Shown here: positions 37,963-47,887 of the stretch, in pieces | How positions within the stretch are numbered: position 1 is the first letter of the stretch | Layout: each line of letters opens with the position of its first letter | Assembly: GCF_021228795.1 (NCBI RefSeq) | Contig: NZ_CP089309.1 | Location: forward strand, 4,833,501 to 4,897,500 | From: Thiocapsa bogorovii | GTDB taxonomy: Bacteria; Pseudomonadota; Gammaproteobacteria; Chromatiales; Chromatiaceae | Direction of reading: 5' to 3' | Length of the DNA: 64,000 bases | Notes under the pieces: generated by a model | What the model was told of the DNA's origin: nothing | Databases searched by the model: none | The model's input: the letters and a program-made list of their open reading frames with translations, nothing else | Program-made: the position numbers and the translations under genes

Positions 37963-38886
37963 TCAACTGCGTTGATCCATGGTACGGATAAACTCCACCG
38001 CAGCTTCCACCGCCTCCTCAATATTCAGGTCACGAAAGAAATGATCTGCGTCTTCAATCACGGTCAGGTACACCCGTTCATCATCGACGTAGGGTGCGAC
38101 ATGCTCCGGAATATTTGGCTGGCGGTCATCGACCGAGCCCGCGATGACCAGCACCGGCACATCTGTTTTGGGTAAGAAGACATGAGCGTTCCAGAATTCA
38201 TTGTTCTGCTCGTAGAAGTCGTAAAAGGCTTCTGCCGAAACCGTGGCTTTCGGGCAGAAGCCGAAATCGGTCTCTGTCATCAGCTCATCGCCCTTACCGG
38301 CTTCGACTAACTCTTTGGCGCGAGCCAGTACTTGCTCAAGATCGCTGTCGTAGTCCACCCTGTAGCGTTCCGGAGAGCTTGGATGGCCGACCGTGTTGGG
38401 CGCTAACAACACCAGCGCCTTGACGGTCGGTTCGTGACGTGTGGCAGCGTAAGTCAGCATTTGGTTAGCGGAAATGGAGTGTCCCATCAGTACGACGCTC
38501 GTCGCGCCCTGTCCTTTCAGCCAGGCGATCCAGGCGTCGAGCTCATCCAGTGCATCCGCCAACTTGAATCGGATGGGGATCATGCAGTCATAAAAGCCGT
38601 GACGATTGTCGACGTCGAGGCTCACGTTGATCGCCAGCGAACTCTGGCCGTTTTCCAGCAGAGCGGTCTGGCTGGCTTCGATGATCTCCATGCGGTTATG
38701 CGCGAGAAAGCTGTGCATGATCAGAACAACGCCATCACTGAGCTGCTTGCCCTCGGCAATCTCCAGATTGGCATTCAGGGTTAAACCGTTGAAATCCAGA
38801 TTGACTTCTTCGGCTTTGGCGCAGCTCAACGACGTTATCGCCAAAAGGCCGATCAGTATCTGCCACAACGAGGTAGGGATGATCAT
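37963..38886 (-). CDS. Exported alpha/beta hydrolase
   Basis: A 307-residue secreted or periplasmic hydrolase. The start MIIPTSLWQILIGLLAITSLSCA is a signal peptide, possibly with a lipobox-like LSCA. The nucleophile elbow is LMGHSISANQ, the acid lies in AGSVDDRQP and the His in EDADHFFRD, giving a plausible triad. MHSFLAHNRMEII near residue 70 is the oxyanion region. AGAGG precedes the ATG by about 10 bp. It follows the similar hydrolase gene with a 38-bp gap, so they form an operon divergent from the CadC-like regulator. Confidence 0.85.
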   Translation of the reverse strand: MIIPTSLWQILIGLLAITSLSCAKAEEVNLDFNGLTLNANLEIAEGKQLSDGVVLIMHSFLAHNRMEIIEASQTALLENGQSSLAINVSLDVDNRHGFYDCMIPIRFKLADALDELDAWIAWLKGQGATSVVLMGHSISANQMLTYAATRHEPTVKALVLLAPNTVGHPSSPERYRVDYDSDLEQVLARAKELVEAGKGDELMTETDFGFCPKATVSAEAFYDFYEQNNEFWNAHVFLPKTDVPVLVIAGSVDDRQPNIPEHVAPYVDDERVYLTVIEDADHFFRDLNIEEAVEAAVEFIRTMDQRS

Positions 38887-38924
38887 GTTGGTTCGTTCCT
38901 CTCGGTGGTCGTGCATGTTGGGCA

Positions 38925-39992
38925 TCATTGACTCAGAAAGTCTTCGACTGCACTGTAGAATTTGGTGTTGTTCTTTTCAAAGTGCATCATGTGACCAGCG
39001 TTTTCGATCTCGACGTACGCCTTGAAACGGCTGCCAAGATCGTCAAGCAGTTGTTTATTGTCTTCGCGGCTTCCGAGCGTATCCGTTTCACCACGGATGA
39101 CCAGCGTCGGCACAGTGAGCGAGCCGGCGTCAAAGTGTGGCTCGGGCCAGCCGATGAAGCGGCCCCAAGGCGCGCGTACGCGTCCGCCCAGTTCGGCTGA
39201 TCTCGGGTCTGAAGCCAGATGTGCCTCGGTGTAAGCGTCGAAAGCGCCCGGTATCAGGTTTTCTTCTTTGGTACCCAGTTTGACCCAGCGCTGCAAATCC
39301 GCCGGGTCGCCGTAACGGTTTTTCTCGGCATGCCGTTTGACGTCCTGCTGCCTGCGTTCCTCTGCGCTTTTACCTTTGCCGAGATAATTGACACCATAGA
39401 GAACCAGTTTGGCGACGTTTTCCGGATGCTGACTGGCGTAACGAGGCGCTTCAGCCATGGCTCCGGTCGACCAGGCCAAAAGGTGTATCTGGTCGGTGTT
39501 GCGCAGGTCGCGAATGAAGTCGACAGCGCGGCTGAGATCACCTAGGGTCACGTCGAGACCAATGGGTGCTGGATTGTCGGGGTACTTGTCCGGCTGATCC
39601 ATGATGGGTGGACGGGTCGACATGCCATAGCCCTCGAGATCCAGCGCGAAGGTGTCCCAGCCTAGTCGAGCGAAGTGACGCATCATCGACACGTTCTCGT
39701 AATCCAGATCGAAAGCGACGTACCCCGGAAAGGTTCCGCCGTGGAGGAACAGCAACACCCTGTTATCCCGGCCTGCGGTGCGCTCGGTACCAGCCAGGAC
39801 CACTTCTCGAAGATGCAAGAGAGCATCGGGTTGAAGCCCTTGCTCGGCGTAGAAGGGCTCGGCGCTGGCATGGCTGAGGAAATAGTCGTGAGTTCGCAGG
39901 TCGCCGTTATCGGCACAGATTGCCGTTTGCCAACCCAATAGCAGCGTGGGTAGCAAACAGGCGAACAGGCTCGGAAAGCGTATTGTGTACAT
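38925..39992 (-). CDS. Exported alpha/beta hydrolase
   Basis: A 355-residue hydrolase with signal peptide MYTIRFPSLFACLLPTLLLG (cleavage near TAICADN). The oxyanion hole is LFLHGGTFPGY, the nucleophile elbow LLAWSTGAMAE, the acid in RGETDTLGSRED, and the His in ENAGHMMHFEK. GGAGG lies 8 bp before the ATG. First gene of a two-gene operon of periplasmic hydrolases; substrates are not evident. Confidence 0.88.
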   Translation of the reverse strand: MYTIRFPSLFACLLPTLLLGWQTAICADNGDLRTHDYFLSHASAEPFYAEQGLQPDALLHLREVVLAGTERTAGRDNRVLLFLHGGTFPGYVAFDLDYENVSMMRHFARLGWDTFALDLEGYGMSTRPPIMDQPDKYPDNPAPIGLDVTLGDLSRAVDFIRDLRNTDQIHLLAWSTGAMAEAPRYASQHPENVAKLVLYGVNYLGKGKSAEERRQQDVKRHAEKNRYGDPADLQRWVKLGTKEENLIPGAFDAYTEAHLASDPRSAELGGRVRAPWGRFIGWPEPHFDAGSLTVPTLVIRGETDTLGSREDNKQLLDDLGSRFKAYVEIENAGHMMHFEKNNTKFYSAVEDFLSQ

Positions 39993-40565
39993 GGGTATCC
40001 TCCAGCAGGATTTGTGGTTTCGAGCTTTGTTTGTAGGGCACAACGAGGAGGACCGGGTGACGGAAAGCAAACGGTTTTACGTTCAATTTGAGTCGGATCA
40101 TTAAAAACAGTGGGTTAGCGATCAGGTCCGGGATGCTAAGAACGAGGGTGCGGCCGACATAGGGCGGGTAAATGGGTTGGCGGCGGTCACGCGGGCGGAA
40201 GCCGACTGGGAGAAACGAGTCGCCGCGCCGAAGGAGAAGCAGCCGGCCGCGCAGTTGCGGGACAGGCTAGAGCGGCCGGGGTCGGAATCGCAACGCGCAC
40301 CGCACGGTTGCAGGGAAGGCAAGCCTTACACTTGCGGAGGTACCGGGGGCTCAGCACCACAGCCAGTGAACGGCGCGCTAGCCATAGGTCGTTCAAGCGC
40401 GGCGGGGCAGGATGGCGGATATACGGGCGTCACTCGGGCCGTTGTGGCTGCTCGACACCGGCCTCGCGCGTTTGCGTTGCTGGGTTTCAGCGGCTGTGAA
40501 GAGCAACCTCACTGAGTAAACTGGACGTATCGATGACCACCTGCCGAACAGGCAGAGGGATGCCC
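39993..40565. other. Intergenic region between the hydrolase operon and the divergent regulator
   Basis: About 570 bp. Short frames are open on both strands without recognisable domains. It should hold the promoters of both transcripts and the binding site of the CadC-like regulator, which I could not define. Confidence 0.5.
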
Positions 40566-42251
40566 ATGACCCTTAACTCGCGTTCGTTCTTCATTAATGA
40601 ATGGCAGGTCGACCCGGGCGCCCTGCGTATTGCATCCGGTGGTAAGGAACTACGGCTAGAGCCAAGAGTCATGAGGGTTCTTGTCTATCTCGCTGAAAGA
40701 CCCCGCGAGGTTGTCTCCCGGCAGGAGCTGGAAGATCATGTTTGGACAGGGATGGTGGTCGGCTATGACGCCGTAACCAACACGATTACCAAACTGCGCA
40801 AAGCGTTCGGCGATAGTTCAAGCGAGCCTCGGTTCATCGAAACGATTCCCAAAACCGGTTATCGCATGATCGCGACCGTGACCCCGGCGGAGGATGATCT
40901 GCGCGAACCTCCGCGTGAAACGCCATCGATGCCCGCTCAGCATAGCCGTTCTCGCTGGTGGATGGCGGTTCCTATTGTTGTTGTAGGACTGGCATTGACA
41001 GCCTTCTGGTGGCAGTTTCAACCAGCGACTCGGCTGCCGTTGCCCGATGAGCCGTCCATTGCTGTGATGCCCTTTATCAATACTGGAAATGACCCACGAC
41101 AAAACTACTTTATCGATGGTATCACCGAAGACCTGATCACTGATTTGTCGAACGTGTCCGGGCTATTTGTGATCGCGCGTAACTCATCCTTTGCCTATAA
41201 GGGAAAGGCGGTCGATGTGACGCAGGTGGCGGGTGAACTGGGGGTGCGTTTCATTCTGCAAGGCAGCTTACGTCGCGACAACGAGCAAGTTCGCATCAAT
41301 GTCCGGCTAATGGATGGCATCACTGGCCGAAATCTCTGGGCGGAACGTTACGACACCGAGTTGGATGACCTGTTCGCCGTGCAGGACGAGGTCACGCGAC
41401 AGATCACCTCTGCATTATCGGTGCGATTGACACAGGCCGAGCGGCAACATCTAACGCAGAGAGAAACGCTTGATCCGGACTCATACGACGAGTTTCTGAA
41501 GGGCTGGGAACGTTACTGGCGGTTTTCTCGCGACGATTTTGCCGTGGCCGAGCAACATTTCAAAAAAGCGCTGAGCATTGATCCCTCAAACTCTCGCGCT
41601 CATGCCGGACTAGCACTGATCTACTGGCAGGCATGGCGCCAAAAATGGCATGAAAACTTCGGCAATCCCCATGCAGGTTGGACTCGTGCCCGTCGCGAAT
41701 TGAAACTGGCGATGAGCAATCCGACGCCGCTGGCGCATAGTACCCGGTCATCCATGCTATTGATCAACCGCCGGTATGATGAGGCCATTGCCGAGGCGGA
41801 AAAGGCGATTCAGCTCAACCAAAACCACGCCGGTGGGTATCTGGCACTGGCGGATGCGTTGAGTTATTCCGGTCGACCGGAAGGTGCCATCGAGATGGCC
41901 CGAAAAGGAATGAGGCTCGATCCTAATTTTGTCGCGCCGTACTTGCTGGTGATCGGTCGCGCCCAATTCGATATGGGTTTATACGAGGATGCTGTCGAGT
42001 CCCTGGAGCGCGCCGTTGTCGTCAATCCCCACGAACGGGATGCCCATATCGTGCTGCTTGCCGCTTACGGGTATCTGGGAGAGTCGGATCAAGCGGGGCG
42101 AGTGTTGGCGGCGTTGAATGAGGAGCATGAAGCGCAAGCGTTACGTCCGTTCACGATGGATTGGCTGACGAATCGTTGGCCCTACCGGCGTCACGTGGAT
42201 CGGGATCATTTACTGGCCGGTCTGGATAAGGCCGGGGTTCCGCCGTGGTGA
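40566..42251 (+). CDS. CadC-like membrane-bound regulator with TolB-type and TPR domains
   Basis: A 561-residue one-component regulator. Residues about 1-105 are an OmpR-type winged helix (RVMRVLVYLAERPREVVSRQELEDHVW, TNTITKLRKAF, IETIPKTGYR). A membrane helix follows at about 136-152. The periplasmic part begins with a TolB-like segment (SIAVMPFINTG, FIDGITEDLITDLS, LQGSLRRDNEQVRINVRLMD) and ends with about six TPR-like repeats. ATG 40566 is preferred since GAGG sits 8 bp upstream; ATGs at 40560 and 40533 exist. Divergent from the two exported hydrolases, which it probably controls. Confidence 0.9.
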   Translation: MTLNSRSFFINEWQVDPGALRIASGGKELRLEPRVMRVLVYLAERPREVVSRQELEDHVWTGMVVGYDAVTNTITKLRKAFGDSSSEPRFIETIPKTGYRMIATVTPAEDDLREPPRETPSMPAQHSRSRWWMAVPIVVVGLALTAFWWQFQPATRLPLPDEPSIAVMPFINTGNDPRQNYFIDGITEDLITDLSNVSGLFVIARNSSFAYKGKAVDVTQVAGELGVRFILQGSLRRDNEQVRINVRLMDGITGRNLWAERYDTELDDLFAVQDEVTRQITSALSVRLTQAERQHLTQRETLDPDSYDEFLKGWERYWRFSRDDFAVAEQHFKKALSIDPSNSRAHAGLALIYWQAWRQKWHENFGNPHAGWTRARRELKLAMSNPTPLAHSTRSSMLLINRRYDEAIAEAEKAIQLNQNHAGGYLALADALSYSGRPEGAIEMARKGMRLDPNFVAPYLLVIGRAQFDMGLYEDAVESLERAVVVNPHERDAHIVLLAAYGYLGESDQAGRVLAALNEEHEAQALRPFTMDWLTNRWPYRRHVDRDHLLAGLDKAGVPPW

Positions 42252-42406
42252 CGCGCGGGGGCCGCGACGGTGCAGCATGAGAAACGTTGCCTATCGCGAG
42301 GCGGGTCAATCGTAGGAATGCCTGAAGGGGTGACCTTGGAAACGACAGGATGTGACGGCGTCGATTCAGCAGGTTTCGGACGGGTGCGCCGGACTCGATG
42401 GGCTGG

Positions 42407-42766
42407 CTATCGCGACTTCGGATTCGGCGTTGTAAATGGCATGAGATGCCCTTCGGTATCCAGCGTCCACCGTGTTCCGTCGGTTGCCGGGATCCCCGTC
42501 TCCAGCCGCCAGCGCTCGGGCAGAGGGCGGGGCAGGGCGAGCATGCCGCCACCCGGAGTGTCCATCAGGGTGAACTCCAATCGTCCGTTGATCGGGTCCT
42601 TGATCTCGACACGAACACGCCAGCAGCCGTTCCACTCGCGATAGAAGTCAAACGCGAGCTCGACGGGGCCGACCAGCTCCGCCAAGACGGTTCGAATGAG
42701 ATTGCGTGCGACATTGACGCGCCGCCGCAGGTCGGTCAAGGGGATCGGAAGCGGTTCCTGTAGCAT
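42407..42766 (-). CDS. Hypothetical protein
   Basis: A 119-residue protein with normal amino-acid composition, beginning MLQEPLPIPLTDLRRRVN and containing YREWNGCWRVRVEIKDPINGRLEF, a predicted beta-rich region. I do not recognise a family. It is isolated between the regulator and the aquaporin. The frame is clean and the plus-strand alternative looks less protein-like. Confidence 0.55.
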   Translation of the reverse strand: MLQEPLPIPLTDLRRRVNVARNLIRTVLAELVGPVELAFDFYREWNGCWRVRVEIKDPINGRLEFTLMDTPGGGMLALPRPLPERWRLETGIPATDGTRWTLDTEGHLMPFTTPNPKSR

Positions 42767-42854
42767 GCGATGTCTCGGCCTTTGGATGTCGACTCATCCT
42801 ACAGGCGGCTGTCGGAACGGCAAAGGAGTGACGATGCCGTCGAACTTGATATGC

Positions 42855-43012
42855 CGAGCGCAGTTGGATTTTTCGGAAAGCAGGCTGGGTCCCGCGCGCG
42901 GCGGGCCAAGACGCGCCGACGAGGCGGAGCGGCTCCTGCGGTGAGGTGGCGCAAAGCCGGCTCGGCGCGCGCGGGGCGTGCATTGCGGCGGAAGATCGAC
43001 TTGCGCCTGGTA
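42855..43012. repeat. Longer relative of the 73-bp inverted-repeat element at 11547
   Basis: Starts CGAGCGCAGTTGGATTTTT with GGAAAGCAGG, as at 11547. The distal part TGCATTGCGGCGGAAGATCG corresponds loosely to the other arm. A GC-rich insertion of about 90 bp separates them. Alignment is by eye. Confidence 0.4.
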
Positions 43013-43066
43013 AATCGCGTCCGACGGTGTTTCCGATCGGGCGTGGCTCGGGCGCGAATCGCCGTG

Positions 43067-43096
43067 GACCGGTCGATGGACATCCATCGACCGGTC
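43067..43096. terminator. Perfect 13-bp stem hairpin downstream of aqpZ
   Basis: GACCGGTCGATGG, loop ACAT, CCATCGACCGGTC. It lies 65 bp past the aqpZ stop. No T-run follows, so it may be a transcript-end stabiliser rather than an intrinsic terminator. Confidence 0.45.
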
Positions 43097-43161
43097 CCTC
43101 TGTCGGTTGCGTGTGTCATGGCCGTCGTCACAGACACCGCGCCCCGTAACGATTCTCCCCT

Positions 43162-43899
43162 TTAAGACGTATGCTTGTGCTCGAACAGGCGATATACCAC
43201 GCCGGCGATCGCCGCGCCGATGAACGGACCGACCCAGAACAACCAGAGCTGGCTCGCCGCTTGACCTTGACCGCCGGTGAGCAGGGCCAGAGCAGGCCCG
43301 GTGCTGCGCGCCGGGTTGACCGAGGTGTTGGTGATCGGGATCGAGATCAGATGGATCAGGGTGAGCGCCAGGCCGATGGCGAGGCCCGCATGGCTGACGA
43401 TGCCGCGCTTGTCGGTTGCGCCCAAGATGATGAAGAGGAACATGGCGGTCATGACGATCTCGGTCACGAGGCCCGCGATCATGCCGTAACCTTGAGGCGA
43501 GAGACTGTCGTAGCCGTTGACGGCGAGGCTGTTGGCGGCGAGCGTGAAGGTTGCTTGTCCCTCTTTGTGCAACCCCATGTCCGAGGCGATGAACCAAATC
43601 AGGAAAGCGGCGGCGATGGCCCCGAGGACCTGGGCGATGACATAGACCGGAAGATCGGAGAATGAGAAGCGCCCGCCGACAGCCAGGCCCAACGAGACAG
43701 CGGGGTTCAGATGGCATCCGGAGATGTGCCCGATCGCATAGGCCATCGTCAATACCGTTAGACCAAAGGCGAATGCAACGCCGAGATACCCGATACCGAC
43801 ATCGGGGACGCCGGCTGCAAAGACGGCTGCTCCGCAGCCACCGAGTACCAGCCAAAAGGTGCCGATCAACTCTGCAAGGGCGCGTGTCATAAGTGGCAT
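43162..43899 (-). CDS. aqpZ: Aquaporin Z
   Basis: A 245-residue water channel with six membrane helices and both NPA boxes: HLNPAVS and SVNPARS. The selectivity-filter Arg follows the second NPA, and [17 protein letters not shown] is the AqpZ-type first half. ATG 43899 has GAGGA 7 bp upstream. It is monocistronic. It may work with the MscK-type channel in osmotic balance. Confidence 0.95.
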   Translation of the reverse strand: MPLMTRALAELIGTFWLVLGGCGAAVFAAGVPDVGIGYLGVAFAFGLTVLTMAYAIGHISGCHLNPAVSLGLAVGGRFSFSDLPVYVIAQVLGAIAAAFLIWFIASDMGLHKEGQATFTLAANSLAVNGYDSLSPQGYGMIAGLVTEIVMTAMFLFIILGATDKRGIVSHAGLAIGLALTLIHLISIPITNTSVNPARSTGPALALLTGGQGQAASQLWLFWVGPFIGAAIAGVVYRLFEHKHTS

Positions 43900-44115
43900 C
43901 AAAAGATCCTCTGCATGTGATTAGATTTAGGGAGCGCTATGATAATGTCTATCGGGGTGCGGAACTATCGAATTTCTCACTTGATATCGGTCCTTTCGTC
44001 GGGTCGATTAGGCGCGTGAATACCCGTATCTCTTCTATGCCCAGATCGTGATTCGACGCTCGATTGCGAGCGGGCGGCGGTGGAGATCAACATCTTCTTT
44101 ATAGGTATAACCCGA

Positions 44116-45447
44116 ATGAATCGGAGCTTCGCGTGGATGCCGGTGTTTGTGTTGACGGGTGCGGTCTTGACGGGCTGCGCGACCAAACCGCGGCAGCTGA
44201 TGCCGACCCCGGTTCTTTATCAGGAGCCGAACGGACCGGCACTCTTCGAGGATATTGCTGTCCAGAGACAGCGCCCCGAAGTGGATCTGCTCTTCATCAC
44301 CAATCGCGCTGCGGATGTGAATTCGGAGAACGGTTTTCCCTATGGCCAGGCGCGTCGTAAGGGCATCGTGTTCGGCTCGGCCCAGGTGCGGCTGGTCCCC
44401 GGGATCGATTGGGAGACACTTCAGACCCAGAGTCGGCTTGCGGAGCGGACGCGCGAGGTCGACCTCGAGCTCGGGGCGGTCCAAGAGCTCGGCGCGTTTC
44501 CGCATGAGCCTTATACGATTGTTCGGGCGAATGAGAGCACGCTGAGTCGGGACCCGATCGAGCTGCGAGCGTTCGTCGAGACCAAGACGGCCTTTCAAAA
44601 GGATATCCAGCGTCGTTTAGCGATGTCGCCGAAGAAGGAAGTCATGCTCTACGTCCATGGGTTTAACGAGACCTTTGCGACTTCGGCCTTTACGGCCGCG
44701 GAGCTGTGTCACTTCTTCGGTCGCGATCAGGTCTGTAGCTTCTTCACATGGCCGGCGTCTTCGACGGGGAACTTCCTGACCTCCTACACCACCACGACCG
44801 AATCGGCCGAGTACGCGGTCGAGCATCTGAAGAAGACACTGCGCATGATCGCGACCACGCCCGGTGTCGAACGCCTGCAACTCCTCGCGCACAGTCGCGG
44901 AACGGCCGTTTTGCTCAGCGCCTTGAGGGAGTTGATGATCGAAGCGATCGCTAAGGGAGTGGACCCCGCCGATGCCTATCGAATCTACAACGTCGTCCTT
45001 CTCTCGCCCGATATCGACGTGGACATCGCCGGACAGAAGATTACCGGTTTCGTATCGGATCCCGATCTGACCATCGCTTGGCCGGACGATAAGTTGCCGC
45101 GTCTTTTGAATGGTCGTCTGAGCATCTATGCCTCGCCGGACGATCGCGCACTCCTGGTCTCGCGGATCCTCTTCCGCAGTCGTAACCGTGTCGGGCAGCT
45201 TCGTCCGGAGGATGTCTCGCCCGGGATGCAGGCCTATTTCGGCAACCTGGGCCGGGTCGATCTGATCACCTTCACCGGTGAGCGTACCGATCTCTTCGGT
45301 CACTCGTACTTTACGACCAACCCCAAGGTCAGCTCGGATCTCGTGCAGTTGATTCGGTACGGTAAAAAGCCCGGCGATCCCGGTCGTGATCTTCTACGCA
45401 CGGGACCGGCGACCTGGGAGTTCAGAGCGGAGGCCGATTCACGATGA
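44116..45447 (+). CDS. DUF900-family alpha/beta hydrolase lipoprotein
   Basis: A 443-residue protein of the DUF900 hydrolase group. The N-terminus is a lipoprotein signal ending in LTGCATK, so it is anchored in a membrane on the periplasmic side. The hydrolase core reads EVMLYVHGFNETFATSAFTAAEL, with WPASSTGNFLTSY and the nucleophile elbow LLAHSRGTAVLL. An in-frame ATG 36 bp upstream would extend the signal; the shorter start fits better. The substrate is unknown. Confidence 0.88.
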   Translation: MNRSFAWMPVFVLTGAVLTGCATKPRQLMPTPVLYQEPNGPALFEDIAVQRQRPEVDLLFITNRAADVNSENGFPYGQARRKGIVFGSAQVRLVPGIDWETLQTQSRLAERTREVDLELGAVQELGAFPHEPYTIVRANESTLSRDPIELRAFVETKTAFQKDIQRRLAMSPKKEVMLYVHGFNETFATSAFTAAELCHFFGRDQVCSFFTWPASSTGNFLTSYTTTTESAEYAVEHLKKTLRMIATTPGVERLQLLAHSRGTAVLLSALRELMIEAIAKGVDPADAYRIYNVVLLSPDIDVDIAGQKITGFVSDPDLTIAWPDDKLPRLLNGRLSIYASPDDRALLVSRILFRSRNRVGQLRPEDVSPGMQAYFGNLGRVDLITFTGERTDLFGHSYFTTNPKVSSDLVQLIRYGKKPGDPGRDLLRTGPATWEFRAEADSR

Positions 45448-45499
45448 CTTGGCGAACGAAAAGCGAGTGCAATCCAGTATGAAAATTCCGGCAATCGCC

Positions 45500-46546
45500 C
45501 TATGCGATTGCCGTCAGCTCTTCCATCGGCCAACGCGCCCGGGGCTTGAAGGCGAGCGGTTCGACATGGCCCGCGCGCAGCCGTTGCCAGCCGGCGTAGG
45601 CGATCATGGCACCGTTGTCGGTGCAGAGGGAGGGACGCGGATAGTAGGTCTCGCCGCCCGCGGCGGTGACGGTGGTGTTCATACGCTCGCGCAGTCGACG
45701 GTTCGCGCTGACACCGCCGGCGAGGATCAGGCGTCGATGACCTGTCTCCTGAAGGGCCCGGCGACACTTGATCACCAAGGTGTCGACCACCGCCTCCTCG
45801 AAGGCGCGGGCGATGTCGGCTCGGGTCTGGTCCGGGTCGGCTGCCTCGGGCATGGTCTCGCGAACGGTGTTGAGCGCGAAGGTCTTGAGCCCGCTGAAAC
45901 TGAAGTCGAGGCCGGGCCGGTCGGTCATGGGGCGCGGGAAGCGGAAACGCTTGGGGTCGCCGCGCTCGGCGAGTTTGGCGAGCTCCGGGCCGCCGGGGTA
46001 GGGGAGATCGAGAATCTTCGCCGTCTTATCGAACGCCTCGCCGGCGGCATCGTCCAGCGACTCGCCCAAGATACGGTAGCGGCCTACACCGGTCACATCG
46101 ACGAGTTGGGTATGTCCGCCGGAAACCAGGAGCGCCACGAAGGGGAAGGCGGGCGCCGCGTCTTCGAGCAGGGGCGCCAGTAAGTGCCCCTCCATATGAT
46201 GGACACCGACTGCCGGGACGCCCCAGGCCCAGGCGAGGCTGCGACCCAAGGCCGCGCCGACCAAGAGCGCGCCGACCAAGCCGGGTCCCGCGGTGTAGGC
46301 GACGCCGTCGATCGAGGCGGGATCGAGCCCCGATTCTTCCAGCACCTGTCGGATCAACGGCAGGGTCTTGCGGACATGATCGCGCGAGGCCAGCTCCGGG
46401 ACGACGCCGCCGTATTCGGCATGGATCTCGATTTGACTGTAGACGGCTTGCGCGACCAGACCGCGCTCGCCGTCGTAGACGGCGACGCCGGTCTCGTCGC
46501 AGGAGGTCTCGATCCCGAGGACGCGTCTTACGATCCTGTTGGTCAA
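45500..46546 (-). CDS. tsaD: tRNA N6-threonylcarbamoyladenosine transferase TsaD
   Basis: A 348-residue ASKHA-fold protein that completes t6A37 modification of ANN-decoding tRNAs with TsaB, TsaE and TsaC. Motifs: [16 protein letters not shown], the metal site [19 protein letters not shown], and [16 protein letters not shown]. The start is uncertain: TTG at 46546 is used, with GTG at 46555 as the alternative, since there is no ATG close to the conserved N-terminus. Convergent with the DUF900 gene. Confidence 0.94.
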   Translation of the reverse strand: MTNRIVRRVLGIETSCDETGVAVYDGERGLVAQAVYSQIEIHAEYGGVVPELASRDHVRKTLPLIRQVLEESGLDPASIDGVAYTAGPGLVGALLVGAALGRSLAWAWGVPAVGVHHMEGHLLAPLLEDAAPAFPFVALLVSGGHTQLVDVTGVGRYRILGESLDDAAGEAFDKTAKILDLPYPGGPELAKLAERGDPKRFRFPRPMTDRPGLDFSFSGLKTFALNTVRETMPEAADPDQTRADIARAFEEAVVDTLVIKCRRALQETGHRRLILAGGVSANRRLRERMNTTVTAAGGETYYPRPSLCTDNGAMIAYAGWQRLRAGHVEPLAFKPRARWPMEELTAIA

Positions 46547-46660
46547 GCTGCTCACCCTTGTGTTGGCGCGGGTCTGCCGGGCCGGACCTGGCCGCGACGA
46601 TCCGGCGGGGCAATCTGTGGATTGGCCTCGCTCGTGAACCTGGCCGCGTCGCTGCAAACG

Positions 46661-46741
46661 GGTAGGGTGGACAAGCATGGCGCAGTCCACCGGCGCCGTC
46701 GCGGGATTCGGTGGACTTCGCCCTTGCTCGTCCACCCTACC
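46661..46741. repeat. 81-bp palindrome of a related family (GTAGGGTGGACAAG arms)
   Basis: Left arm GGTAGGGTGGACAAGCATGG..., right arm ending TTGCTCGTCCACCCTACC. It shares length and the terminal GTAGGGTG with the 7244-type elements, but the rest of the arm differs. It lies in the 250 bp between tsaD and thiO; nothing else is seen there. Confidence 0.75.
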
Positions 46742-46801
46742 GACCGGTCTTGTGAGCAAGACTCCGTGGTTCCTATCGTCAGCACGAGGCATTCATTGCG
46801 A

Positions 46802-47887
46802 TCAACGTGCGGCATCGACCGCGTAGGCGGCCGGGTCCAGGATCGGGTTGCGACCCAGCACCAGATCGGTCGCAAGGCGAGCAGAGGCGGGACCGGTCAC
46901 CAAGCCGTTGCGAAAGTGTCCTGCATTGACGAAGAGTCCATCCACGCCCGGATAGGCGCCGATAAAGGGGATGCCGCTCGGCGAGCTGGGCCGGAGCCCA
47001 GCCCAGTGGTCTTCGATAGGCGTGCGCTTGAGGATGGGGAACATCTCGAAGGCGGCACGGTAGAGGGCTTCCTTGACCTCGGCGGTTGTCGTCTTGACGA
47101 ACCCGGTGTGCTCGAGGGTGCTTCCGAACAACATCCGGCCGTCGCGCCGCGGAATGAGATACTGCTCGCGGTGCAACGTAATGTGGTTGATCTGACCGGG
47201 CTTGCCGTAGAAGAGGATCATCTGGCCGCGCACCGGTGCGATGTCCGGTGTCCGACCGAGCTGCTCGAGCAGCTTGGCGGTCCAAGCACCGGTGCAGATC
47301 ACGACCCGGCGCGCCTCGATGGCCCCCCCCGGCGTTCGTACCCCGGTGACCTGGCCGCCGTCGACGAGAAGCTCAAGTACCTCCTCGTTTTCGCGCAGCC
47401 GGATTCGCTTTTCGATCGAGCGGCGAACCGCTTTCGTCAAACGTGGCGTGCGCACCTGCGCGATACGGGGCAACAGGAGTCCGCGCGTGAGTCCGGGTCC
47501 GAGCTGGGGCTCGAGCTCGTGCAGATGCGCACCTTCGACCATCTCGATGGGTTGGCCGTGGCGTTTCGCCCACGAGACGGCGACCGCATGCTCCTCCATG
47601 TCCAGAACCAGCATGCCGCTCAGGGTCAGCTCGGGATCGATACCGGTCTCTTGAACGAGCGCATCGGCCAGGTCCGGATAGGCGTGCTGGCTCCAGGTCG
47701 CGAGTGCCGTCACCGCTTCCGGATAACGCCAGGGGTAGATGGGTGAGATGATTCCACCGCCGGCCCAGGATGACTCGCGGCCGGTCTCGCCCATCTCGAT
47801 CAAGGTGACATCGGCCCCGGACTCGGCCAGCTCCCGCGCGGTCAGGAGTCCGATGATGCCGCCGCCGACGACGAGGACATCGCTCAT
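46802..47887 (-). CDS. thiO: Glycine oxidase ThiO
   Basis: A 361-residue FAD-dependent amine oxidase giving the iminoglycine used for thiazole synthesis in some bacteria. It has the FAD motif [26 protein letters not shown], the substrate-domain region PVRGQMILF, and the C-terminal [31 protein letters not shown]. The thiS/thiG genes are not nearby. Its start overlaps the ispH stop by 4 bp. Confidence 0.93.
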   Translation of the reverse strand: MSDVLVVGGGIIGLLTARELAESGADVTLIEMGETGRESSWAGGGIISPIYPWRYPEAVTALATWSQHAYPDLADALVQETGIDPELTLSGMLVLDMEEHAVAVSWAKRHGQPIEMVEGAHLHELEPQLGPGLTRGLLLPRIAQVRTPRLTKAVRRSIEKRIRLRENEEVLELLVDGGQVTGVRTPGGAIEARRVVICTGAWTAKLLEQLGRTPDIAPVRGQMILFYGKPGQINHITLHREQYLIPRRDGRMLFGSTLEHTGFVKTTTAEVKEALYRAAFEMFPILKRTPIEDHWAGLRPSSPSGIPFIGAYPGVDGLFVNAGHFRNGLVTGPASARLATDLVLGRNPILDPAAYAVDAAR

